Below are positions 1 through 5,598 of a stretch of 7,110 nt of DNA, piece after piece; the stretch's first letter is position 1, and each line of letters opens with the position of its first letter. The DNA comes from an uncultured Oscillospiraceae bacterium. GTDB taxonomy: Bacteria; Bacillota; Clostridia; Oscillospirales; Acutalibacteraceae. The translations under genes were made by a program, and so were the position numbers. The stretch lies in the NCBI GenBank assembly GCA_902461995.1, contig CABQAA010000106.1:1-7110 (forward strand), read 5' to 3'. Under the pieces are notes generated by a model, which saw nothing but the letters and a program-made list of their open reading frames with translations, did not search any database and was not told the DNA's origin.

Positions 1-117
1 GGGCCGGTACAAACAACGTACGTATACGACGACTTCAGACCGGCCCGGTCCCCCTAAACAACCCCCAAGGGATTGGGTAGTTCCCAATCTATAATTAAAA
101 ACACCGAACCGTGCATC
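1..117 (-). other. Gene-free left edge; candidate structured leftward RNA or leader
   Basis: No protein is recognised here. The segment lies just downstream of a predicted leftward promoter and is dense in inverted repeats: GGGCCGGT at 1-8 pairs exactly with ACCGGCCC at 39-46, an interrupted palindrome spans 38-50, and two mutually exclusive stems lie in 64-89. Short open frames run off the left edge on both strands, but none resembles a family I know. Base composition is uneven, with 71-120 AT-rich and the rest GC-rich. It could be the 5' part of a small RNA, a structured leader of a leftward gene outside the window, or ordinary intergenic DNA. The RNA interpretation is inference from the pairings and the promoter only. 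Confidence 0.3.
64..89. repeat. Two competing inverted repeats
   Basis: GATTGGG (71-77) and CCCAATC (83-89) form a perfect 7-bp stem with a 5-base loop. The same 73-77 TTGGG can instead pair with CCCAA at 64-68 around a 4-base loop. The two stems share bases and cannot form together. On the plus strand the second loop is GGGA, a GNRA-type tetraloop. Neither stem is followed by a T run on either strand, so a classical intrinsic terminator is not supported. Confidence 0.45.
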
Positions 118-146
118 ATTGTACCACAGCCGCACCGGTTTGAAAA
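118..146 (-). promoter_or_regulatory. Predicted leftward sigma-A promoter
   Basis: Read on the minus strand, TTTTCA (146-141) and TACAAT (123-118) are separated by exactly 17 bp. TACAAT is preceded by TG plus one base, giving an extended -10. The -35 matches TTGACA at four of six positions. Transcription would start near 111 and run left. The element lies just beyond the lipoprotein stop, so it would serve a separate leftward unit. Confidence 0.4.
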
Positions 147-161
147 GGGCTTTGTATTCAT

Positions 162-1550
162 TCAGGATAGAGAAAACAGGATTTCCGACGAACTCGGCGT
201 GATCAGCTGGATGCGGCCGTAGCTGTCCGCTTTTTGGCAAATCGCGCTCCAGTCGTTCAGGATCGACTGGGCGTATGCCTTGGCATCGCCATCCACCCAC
301 AGCCGCACGATAGTTTCCCGGTTTTCCCGGGCCGCCTTGACCAGAGCCGCGACATCCGCGGCGGAATAAGCGGTGTAGACCAGGCCGCGCGAGCGGTAGT
401 ACTGCGCGGCGGTGGCCGTGCAGGCGGGCAGGGCATAGCCGTCGCCCCCGATTGTGTGGTCCTGCCGGATTTCCTGATCGGTGACATTGAAATAGGCGTA
501 GGAGATAAAGGGGAAATTCGCGCGGCTGATCGGATCATCCCAAGTGGGATCGAGATGATAGTAGGAGCCGTCGATGCGCACAACGTTCCAGGCGTGGGAT
601 TCCCCTTTGCTCTCGCCTGTGGCGATCAGACACTGGATTCCGGCCTGGTAGAGCAGGAACTGCATCGCCCTGGCATACCCTTCACAGACCGCGGTATGCC
701 CCACGAGGGCACCATACGCGTTGTAGATGTGGGGCTTTTCGAAGGTGGTGTCGTAGGAGACAGCCTCGACCAGACGGTCGTGGAGAATCCGCTCCCTTTC
801 CGCCTCACTCATGCCGGCGTGGAGACCTTCGAGCATGGCGGCCGCGGCGGATGCAAATGCGCTCTGCGCTTCGGTGAGAGCGCTTCCGGTCAGACTGTAT
901 TTCAGCACCACGGACAGCACGGTGCTGCCGGAATAAGAATAGGAATAGGAGCCGGAACTCAGATCCAGCCAGAAATGCTGCGGATAATCGAACCGGTAGC
1001 AATTGAATACCGTCGTCAGTTCGGACGGCGTGATCGGATGCTGGGAATCCTTAAGGGAAATGGTGGTTTCACAGGCTTCCACCCCCGCGGCGATGCGCTG
1101 ATAGGCCGCGACGAGATGGTCCGCCCGGGGCATGGATTGAAGCTGCTGCAGACCGTAATAGTCGCTTTTCCGAACCGGAGTCAGGGCGGCGTTGACCGGT
1201 TTGTCCTCGGGAGGAAGGGTAGCGGGAGGCGCTTCAGATACGTCGGACGGATCCGCCTGGACGGGCACCGTCGGCGCCGCCGTAACCCGGCTGGGAGTCG
1301 TCACGGGTTCGGGCCGCGTCGCGTCGATCCATCCCGAATGAGAGGAGGGACCGGTGCCCGACGTTTCCGCCGGCGTGCTGCTGTCCGGCAGGGATACCGC
1401 CGCTTCTGTGGACGATTCCGATGCCGTCCCGGAGAAATCCATATGGACCATATCCGGCTTGGCGCAGCCGAAGGCCGAGAGAAGCAGGAATGTGACCGCC
1501 AGTATAAACGCCGGACGCCGCGCCCGGCGGAATATGTCAGAGGATCTCAT
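162..1550 (-). CDS. Transglutaminase-like domain lipoprotein
   Basis: This is a 462-residue exported protein, probably lipid-anchored on the outer face of the membrane. Residues 1-28 form a signal peptide: an Arg-rich start, a hydrophobic stretch at about 14-27, then Cys29 in the context SAFGC, an imperfect lipobox because position -2 is Phe. Residues 35-115 are a Ser/Thr/Pro-rich linker typical of surface proteins. The transglutaminase-like core lies at about 245-345. Its expected triad is visible: Cys289 in VCEGYA, His319 in SHAWN and Asp334 in LDPTWDDP. Such domains act as cysteine proteases, peptidases or cross-linkers of wall or protein substrates; the substrate cannot be read here. A further domain of unknown role (about 395-462) follows. 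The start is supported by GCAGGAGG (minus strand, 1567-1560), nine bases upstream of the ATG. The gene appears monocistronic and is divergent from the next one. Confidence 0.9.
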   Translation of the reverse strand: MRSSDIFRRARRPAFILAVTFLLLSAFGCAKPDMVHMDFSGTASESSTEAAVSLPDSSTPAETSGTGPSSHSGWIDATRPEPVTTPSRVTAAPTVPVQADPSDVSEAPPATLPPEDKPVNAALTPVRKSDYYGLQQLQSMPRADHLVAAYQRIAAGVEACETTISLKDSQHPITPSELTTVFNCYRFDYPQHFWLDLSSGSYSYSYSGSTVLSVVLKYSLTGSALTEAQSAFASAAAAMLEGLHAGMSEAERERILHDRLVEAVSYDTTFEKPHIYNAYGALVGHTAVCEGYARAMQFLLYQAGIQCLIATGESKGESHAWNVVRIDGSYYHLDPTWDDPISRANFPFISYAYFNVTDQEIRQDHTIGGDGYALPACTATAAQYYRSRGLVYTAYSAADVAALVKAARENRETIVRLWVDGDAKAYAQSILNDWSAICQKADSYGRIQLITPSSSEILFSLS

Positions 1551-1597
1551 GCAGATGTTCCTCCTGCGATAAAATAGGGATGAAGTTCTTTTCGATT

Positions 1598-1606
1598 ATC
1601 ATACCA
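1598..1606 (-). promoter_or_regulatory. Predicted promoter of the lipoprotein gene (extended -10)
   Basis: On the minus strand TATGAT (1603-1598) is preceded by TG plus one base (1606-1604), an extended -10. The region where a -35 would lie is T-rich (TTTTCT, 17 bp upstream) and matches poorly. Transcription would begin near 1591, giving a leader of about 40 bases that contains the strong ribosome binding site. Confidence 0.5.
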
Positions 1607-1639
1607 TATTACAAGAAAAAAGAAAATGGGAGAGTTCAA

Positions 1640-1668
1640 TTTACGCGGCCGGAATTGTGTGCTATACT
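1640..1668 (+). promoter_or_regulatory. Predicted promoter of the PHP phosphatase gene
   Basis: TTTACG (1640-1645) and TATACT (1663-1668) are separated by 17 bp, and TG plus one base (1660-1662) precedes the -10, giving an extended -10. Transcription would start near 1675, with a leader of about 34 bases. It probably also drives the downstream Asp-box gene. This promoter lies inside a longer open frame that begins at 1580, which argues against starting the protein there. Confidence 0.6.
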
Positions 1669-1690
1669 GGTGCGGGTATTAGGCTATACA

Positions 1691-1700
1691 GGAAAGAAGG
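1691..1700 (+). promoter_or_regulatory. Ribosome binding site fixing the phosphatase start
   Basis: GGAAAGAAGG ends eight bases before the ATG at 1709. No comparable site precedes the upstream in-frame ATG at 1580. This site and the PHP motif close to the chosen N-terminus select 1709. Confidence 0.7.
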
Positions 1701-1708
1701 AACCTCTC

Positions 1709-2518
1709 ATGTCGTTCGCCCCGCTTGCGGATATGCACACCCATACCGATTCCTCCCCCGATTCCCGCGCCTCCATCGCCTCCATGTGCGAGGCGGCGCT
1801 GCGGCTCGGCCTTCCCGCCCTGGCCGTTACCGACCATGTAGAGATGACCAGCTTTATCGCGGACGGATTCGATCAGAGCTGTGAGCGGTCCTATCACCAG
1901 GCCCTCAGCATGAAGGAACGGTATGCCGGCCGTCTGGAGATTCTGGCCGGCGTGGAACTGGGCGAGCCGATTTTTGACCGTGAGCGCTCGGCTCGCTTGC
2001 TCGCGGAACACGATTACGATTTCGTCCTCGGCTCCATCCACAATCTGGAGGACGGCGTGGACTATTTTCATTACGATTACGCCTCGGCGGACATCGGCGC
2101 AGTGCTGGATGTCTATTTCGCGGCCGAGCTCGAGCTGGTGAAGATGGGCGGGTTCCATTCCCTGGCCCATCTGACCTATCCCATGCGGTATATGCCGGCG
2201 GAAAAGCGCCCGGCGGATACCCGCCGCTGGCAGGATGTGATCGACGCCCTCTTCCGCCGGATGGCCGAGCAGGGGATGGCGCTCGAAATCAATACTTCAG
2301 GCCTGCGGCAGGCCATCGGGCAGACCTCACCCGACCTGCCCCTTCTCCGGCGGTTCCGGGAGCTTGGCGGGGAAAACATCACCATCGGATCGGATGCTCA
2401 CCGACCGGAGGATGTGGGTGCCGGTCTCGAAACCGCAGCGGCGCTCGCTCTCGAGGCGGGATTCCGGGATGTCTGCCAATATAGGGCGGGAAACCCCCTG
2501 CACGTTCGCATCGGGTAA
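1709..2518 (+). CDS. hisJ: PHP-domain phosphohydrolase, HisJ (histidinol-phosphatase) family
   Basis: This is a 269-residue cytoplasmic metalloenzyme of the PHP superfamily; the usual HisJ length is about 260-280. Metal-binding motifs appear in the expected order: His10 and His12 in DMHTH, His43 in TDH, Glu83 in GVELGE, His111 in GSIH, His154 in AHLTYP, Glu193 in EINTSG, and Asp229 and His231 in GSDAH. Family members hydrolyse L-histidinol phosphate to L-histidinol, the penultimate step of histidine biosynthesis, using a cluster of divalent metals. No other histidine gene is in the window, so the substrate is assigned by family only; another phosphomonoester is possible. The upstream ATG at 1580 would add 43 residues but overlaps the promoter region and precedes the family's normal N-terminus. 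The gene is divergent from the lipoprotein gene and 37 bp upstream of the Asp-box gene, with no terminator between. Confidence 0.85.
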   Translation: MSFAPLADMHTHTDSSPDSRASIASMCEAALRLGLPALAVTDHVEMTSFIADGFDQSCERSYHQALSMKERYAGRLEILAGVELGEPIFDRERSARLLAEHDYDFVLGSIHNLEDGVDYFHYDYASADIGAVLDVYFAAELELVKMGGFHSLAHLTYPMRYMPAEKRPADTRRWQDVIDALFRRMAEQGMALEINTSGLRQAIGQTSPDLPLLRRFRELGGENITIGSDAHRPEDVGAGLETAAALALEAGFRDVCQYRAGNPLHVRIG

Positions 2519-2530
2519 CCCCTGCACCAC

Positions 2531-2540
2531 TTGATATCAA
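2531..2540. repeat. 10-bp perfect palindrome in the hisJ / Asp-box gene gap
   Basis: TTGATATCAA is its own reverse complement. It occupies the only gap between the two genes, directly before the AGAGAGG ribosome binding site at 2541-2547. It might be an operator half or chance. It is too short and too AT-rich to act as a terminator. Confidence 0.3.
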
Positions 2541-2555
2541 AGAGAGGAATCGTAT

Positions 2556-4310
2556 ATGCATCCTGAGCTGCTGGAAGTCCTGCGCGCGGGACTGGATGAA
2601 ACCGACAGCCGCCGTCTGCGCGAGATCCGGGAACCGGTCACGGTCGGCGTGCCGCCCGAGGATGCTTTCAGCAGCCTATCGGTGAGGCGGGACGGGGAGA
2701 TCCGCTGCTATGGCCGCCGGGATGTCCGTTTGTTTGACGAGCCGGGGACCCCAGTATATCTTTCGTCCCGGGACTGCGGTCTGTCCTGGAAATGGCGGGA
2801 ACCGGAGCCGGACGACCCGGGCTCCTGCTTTGTCAATCCGTATACAGGCGACTATATCCGCATCGGACGGCCCAACGGCGCCGACAGTCCGTCGGATTCC
2901 AACGATTCCTTGATGTATGCCGAGATCGAAACGCCGGAAGGACAGCGGACGCGGCGGGAAATTCCGGAAAGTGAAAGATACGTCCTGGCGCGATTGCCGC
3001 AGGCGCTTGTCGCCCGGCACCGTCTGCTGTGTACCTGTCAGATGGAGGACGGCGGCGTCTATCATCCCGTGGTCCTGCGTTCGGACGATGACGGCGTGAC
3101 CTGGCGGGCGGCCCATCTTTCCTCCGCTCCCCGTCATACCGTCCAGTGGCCGCATCAGGGACTTCGCTGGCAGAACGGGGCGTGCGAGCCCACCGTCGCC
3201 GAACGACCGGACGGCAGCCTGCTCTTGCTCGCCCGGACATCCCAGGATGTGCATTATCAGTCCGAATCGTTCGACGGGGGCGAGACGTGGTCTGCTCTGG
3301 TGCCATCCAATATCCACGCCACCCTGACCATGCCCACCCTGTTCCGCCTGTCCGACGGGCGGATTCTGCTGTTCTGGTGCAACACCCAGCCGCTGCCGGA
3401 GCTGGATCACCGCGCCCAGTGGCCGCCTCTGAATGAAGGGGAAATCAGCGGGGAACGCGGGGAGGACGTGTTTACCAACCGAGACGCCAATCACGCCGCC
3501 ATATCGGAGGACGGCGGCCGCACCTGGATTGGATTCCGCGAACTCGCGCTGAATCCGCTGCGCAACGCGTCGGATTTCCGGACGCGGGGCGGCAACGAGG
3601 AGTCTTTAGACAAGAGTATCCACCAGTTCCAGGCGGTGGAGCTGCCCTATGGCAAGGTGCTGCTGTGCTACGGCCAGCATCCGGCCTGCCGCCGCCTGCT
3701 GATTTTCGATCCCGCGTGGCTGTATGAAACCGGACGGCGGGAGGACTTTCGCCATGGCCTCGATTCCGTGAGCACCCAGGTGTATCTGAGAAGCGTATCG
3801 GGCAACTACCGGGGCGTTTCCGGTCACTGCGCCTGGAACCGGACGAACGGCGCGGTGCTGGTCCCGGATCCGGCCGGGAATTTTGAGGAAGCCCTGCTGA
3901 TCGCGCATATCCCAGACAGCCGCCTGCAGAGCGGTGTGCAGGGGATGGTCTGGAACTTTCCCGCCTCGGTGCGGGGGGAGGTGACGGTCCGCCTGCAGAT
4001 CGAAGGGGAGGGGCTGCGGCTGTCTCTGTGCGACCGGTGGTTCAATCCCATTGATGAAACCGTGAAGGCGCTGGCGGCGTTTTCGACGCGGCTGACCCGT
4101 GAAGACGCGCCGGGCGGCGGCTGGACCGCTGTTTCCCTGCGATGGGATACGGAAGCGGGAGAGGCGGTTCTCTCCGCCGGCGGCAGGCCGCTGCGCATCC
4201 TCTCCCGGCAGCAGGAGGCCCCAAACGGTCTGTGTTATCTCCATCTGCAAAGCATGGAGACGGCGGATCTGCGGGGTTCACTGATCAAGTGGATGGAAAA
4301 GAGGGAGTAG
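2556..4310 (+). CDS. Sialidase-like Asp-box (BNR) protein, probably a cytoplasmic glycosidase
   Basis: This is a 584-residue protein with a sialidase-type beta-propeller signature. Four Asp boxes (S-x-D-x-G-x-T/S-W) are visible at residues 71-78 (SRDCGLSW), 176-183 (SDDDGVTW), 238-245 (SFDGGETW) and 317-324 (SEDGGRTW). The segment CEPTVAERPDG (210-220) followed by LLLLARTS, and HAAISEDGG before the fourth box, are typical of proteins annotated as sialidase family or exo-alpha-sialidase. Residues from about 470 to 584 look like a separate beta-sandwich, possibly LamG-like. There is no signal peptide or anchor, so it probably acts in the cytoplasm. The F/YRIP arginine motif of classical GH33 sialidases is not seen, so activity on sialic acid should not be assumed; hydrolysis of another glycoside or a lyase role is possible. 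AGAGAGG lies eight bases before the ATG. It is probably co-transcribed with hisJ. Confidence 0.8.
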   Translation: MHPELLEVLRAGLDETDSRRLREIREPVTVGVPPEDAFSSLSVRRDGEIRCYGRRDVRLFDEPGTPVYLSSRDCGLSWKWREPEPDDPGSCFVNPYTGDYIRIGRPNGADSPSDSNDSLMYAEIETPEGQRTRREIPESERYVLARLPQALVARHRLLCTCQMEDGGVYHPVVLRSDDDGVTWRAAHLSSAPRHTVQWPHQGLRWQNGACEPTVAERPDGSLLLLARTSQDVHYQSESFDGGETWSALVPSNIHATLTMPTLFRLSDGRILLFWCNTQPLPELDHRAQWPPLNEGEISGERGEDVFTNRDANHAAISEDGGRTWIGFRELALNPLRNASDFRTRGGNEESLDKSIHQFQAVELPYGKVLLCYGQHPACRRLLIFDPAWLYETGRREDFRHGLDSVSTQVYLRSVSGNYRGVSGHCAWNRTNGAVLVPDPAGNFEEALLIAHIPDSRLQSGVQGMVWNFPASVRGEVTVRLQIEGEGLRLSLCDRWFNPIDETVKALAAFSTRLTREDAPGGGWTAVSLRWDTEAGEAVLSAGGRPLRILSRQQEAPNGLCYLHLQSMETADLRGSLIKWMEKRE

Positions 4311-4403
4311 ACGGCCGCTGGCCATACCATATTTTGTATTGTTAAAGGCGATCTCACCAATTACGTACGGATGCTCAAAACGGACAATGACAGTATCAAG
4401 GAG
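4311..4403 (+). pseudogene. Possible 3' remnant of a lost gene
   Basis: After the TAG of the Asp-box gene the same frame stays open for 31 codons to a TAA at 4401-4403. The peptide contains HTIFCIVKGDLTNYVR and then MLKTDNDSIKE, which reads like the ordinary C-terminus of a soluble protein. Codons and composition resemble the following GNAT gene more than the GC-rich gene before it. There is no ribosome binding site or credible start; the only ATG (4371) would give 11 residues. The best explanation is the tail of a gene once located upstream of the acetyltransferase and cut at an insertion or deletion junction close to 4311-4325. A 31-codon open run can also arise by chance, hence the modest confidence. 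I do not recognise the family. Confidence 0.4.
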
Positions 4404-4430
4404 TAAGCTTCAATTGAGTGGAGGAAAACC

Positions 4431-4979
4431 ATGCAGATGGAAAAGCCAACCGTAATCCTTGCTCTTTTAGAGCCAGATGACCGGGAACAGTTTATTCTGG
4501 ATAATCAGGAAGCCTTTTCATATGGCGCCACACAAGAATTCGGAATGCGGGACAACCATTTTGAGGAAGAGGGAGAGATTATTTCGCGTAAGACCATCGA
4601 GGATTCGATTGATGGCGAACATGCGGAAGCGTACCGGATCATCGCAGATGGAAAGAAGGCCGGCGGTGTTGTCATCCGGACCGATGGCGGCAAAGGCGAT
4701 CTGGAGTTGTTATTCATATCCCCGTCGCTGCACAGTAAAGGCATTGGTTTTGCCGCATGGCGTGAGGTGGAAAAGCTGCACCCGGAAATCAACGTGTGGG
4801 AAACCGTTACGCCGTATTTCGAAAAACGCAACATTCATTTCTATGTCAATCGTTGTGGTTTTCATATTGTGGAGTTCTTTAACCGTCACCATCCCGATCC
4901 CAACGATTCAGATGAATTAACCGATGGACAACATGACGATTTGGACGGGATGTTCCGCTTTGAGAAGGTCATAAAATAG
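4431..4979 (+). CDS. GNAT family N-acetyltransferase
   Basis: This is a 182-residue cytoplasmic protein with the GNAT fold, expected to transfer the acetyl group of acetyl-CoA to an amine of an unidentified small molecule or protein. The acetyl-CoA-binding motif A is seen as LELLFISPSL followed by HSKGIG (residues 91-106), matching the R/Q-x-x-G-x-G/A loop with His at the first position. A motif-B-like segment lies at about 128-150, with RNIHFYVNRCGFHIVEFF. The tail (152-175) is rich in Asp and His. The start is supported by GGAGG at 4420-4424, six bases before the ATG; a second in-frame ATG at 4437 is spaced less well. Sampled lines are about 45-53% GC by eye, against roughly 60-75% in neighbours, suggesting horizontal acquisition. 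No convincing promoter was found just upstream. Resistance and protein-modification roles are both possible. Confidence 0.85.
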   Translation: MQMEKPTVILALLEPDDREQFILDNQEAFSYGATQEFGMRDNHFEEEGEIISRKTIEDSIDGEHAEAYRIIADGKKAGGVVIRTDGGKGDLELLFISPSLHSKGIGFAAWREVEKLHPEINVWETVTPYFEKRNIHFYVNRCGFHIVEFFNRHHPDPNDSDELTDGQHDDLDGMFRFEKVIK

Positions 4980-4997
4980 TCGTATATTCATTTGGCA

Positions 4998-5023
4998 GGC
5001 AGTTGCTGGCAGCATGAACTGCC
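4998..5023. repeat. Inverted repeat upstream of the lrp-type promoter
   Basis: GGCAGTT (4998-5004) pairs perfectly with AACTGCC (5017-5023), and the 12-base loop contains a smaller GCT/AGC pairing. No T run follows, so it is a weak candidate for terminating the GNAT transcript. It ends 31 bp upstream of the -35 element at 5055 and could instead be an operator for the regulator. Confidence 0.4.
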
Positions 5024-5054
5024 CGCTTGGATATTTCGGCCGGCCGCAGCGCCC

Positions 5055-5083
5055 TTGTGTTTTGCCCCCGCATCGTGTATAAT
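5055..5083 (+). promoter_or_regulatory. Predicted promoter of the lrp-type / aminotransferase / ispE operon
   Basis: TTGTGT (5055-5060) and a perfect TATAAT (5078-5083) are separated by 17 bp. Transcription would start near 5090, leaving about 30 bases before the regulator ATG. The promoter lies inside the longer open frame that begins at 4992, so that upstream start is unlikely. Confidence 0.7.
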
Positions 5084-5105
5084 ACAACAACATTCCCAAT
5101 TTTGT

Positions 5106-5112
5106 AAGGAGG
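5106..5112 (+). promoter_or_regulatory. Ribosome binding site fixing the regulator start
   Basis: A full AAGGAGG consensus lies eight bases before the ATG at 5121. The in-frame alternative at 4992 has no such site and precedes the promoter. Confidence 0.85.
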
Positions 5113-5120
5113 AAATCACC

Positions 5121-5594
5121 ATGGATAAGCTGCTCAAACTGCTCGATACCAACGCCCGGCTGACCAATGCCCAGCTTGCCGTTATGCTGGACCAGCCGGA
5201 GGACGAGATCGCGGCTCAGATCGCCGCGCTCGAAAGAAGCGGCGTTATCCGTGCCTACAAGGCCCTCATCGATTGGGACCGGACCGAGCGGGAATATGTG
5301 ACCGCCATCATCGAGCTGAAGGTCACCCCCAAGCGGGACCTTGGATTCGAGGCTGTGGCCGAAGCGATCATGCGCTTTGAAGAGGTGGAGAGTGTCTACC
5401 TGATGTCGGGCGGCTATGACCTGTCTGTTTTCGTCAACGGGCGGACGTTCAAGGACGTCGCCATGTTTGTCGCCAAGCGGCTGTCCACTCTGGATTCCGT
5501 GCTGTCCACCGCCACCCATTTCGTCCTTCGCCGCTATAAGGACAGCGGCGTCATGTTCCTGGGGGACGAGAAGGACGAGAGAGGAGCCCTGTGA
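5121..5594 (+). CDS. Lrp/AsnC family transcriptional regulator
   Basis: This is a 157-residue DNA-binding protein, the usual size for the family. Residues 1-50 form the winged helix-turn-helix (MDKLLKLLDTNARLTNAQLA, then an acidic turn and a recognition helix ending in RSGVIRAYKALID). Residues about 58-140 form the RAM ligand-binding and oligomerisation domain, with the signature GGYDLSVFV at 98-106 and VLSTATHFVLRRYK at 127-140. Proteins of this type form dimers to octamers, bind an amino acid and adjust transcription of amino-acid metabolism genes, often including their own. The aminotransferase starts four bases after its stop, so the transaminase is the obvious target and its substrate or product the likely ligand. 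This pairing argument is inference. The C-terminal DEKDERGAL is a charged tail without a known role. Confidence 0.9.
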   Translation: MDKLLKLLDTNARLTNAQLAVMLDQPEDEIAAQIAALERSGVIRAYKALIDWDRTEREYVTAIIELKVTPKRDLGFEAVAEAIMRFEEVESVYLMSGGYDLSVFVNGRTFKDVAMFVAKRLSTLDSVLSTATHFVLRRYKDSGVMFLGDEKDERGAL

Positions 5595-5598
5595 ACCC

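Noticed and set aside
1..161. Minus-strand frame continuing past the lipoprotein stop, containing VRLWYNDARFGV, vaguely like VRLWVDGDAKAY inside the lipoprotein
   Set aside because: The resemblance is a few residues in a different frame. The lipoprotein already ends where such proteins plausibly end, so I do not claim a frameshift or a second gene.
234..1577. 447-residue open frame on the plus strand opposite the lipoprotein gene
   Set aside because: It has no family resemblance and is rich in Arg, Gly and Pro as expected for a GC-rich shadow. The minus-strand protein has a signal peptide and a complete catalytic triad.
1580..1708. N-terminal extension of the PHP phosphatase
   Set aside because: It overlaps the predicted promoter, lacks a ribosome binding site and would put 43 extra residues before the conserved N-terminal motif.
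2676..3494. 272-residue minus-strand frame inside the Asp-box gene
   Set aside because: It is antisense to a region encoding three of the four Asp boxes, with no motif of its own.
1600..4333. The 11-mer CATACCATATT occurs at 1600-1610 and 4323-4333
   Set aside because: Several 11-base matches are expected by chance in a window this size, and the two sites share no wider context.
4992..5120. N-terminal extension of the Lrp-type regulator
   Set aside because: It contains the TATAAT promoter; a perfect ribosome binding site precedes the ATG at 5121 instead.
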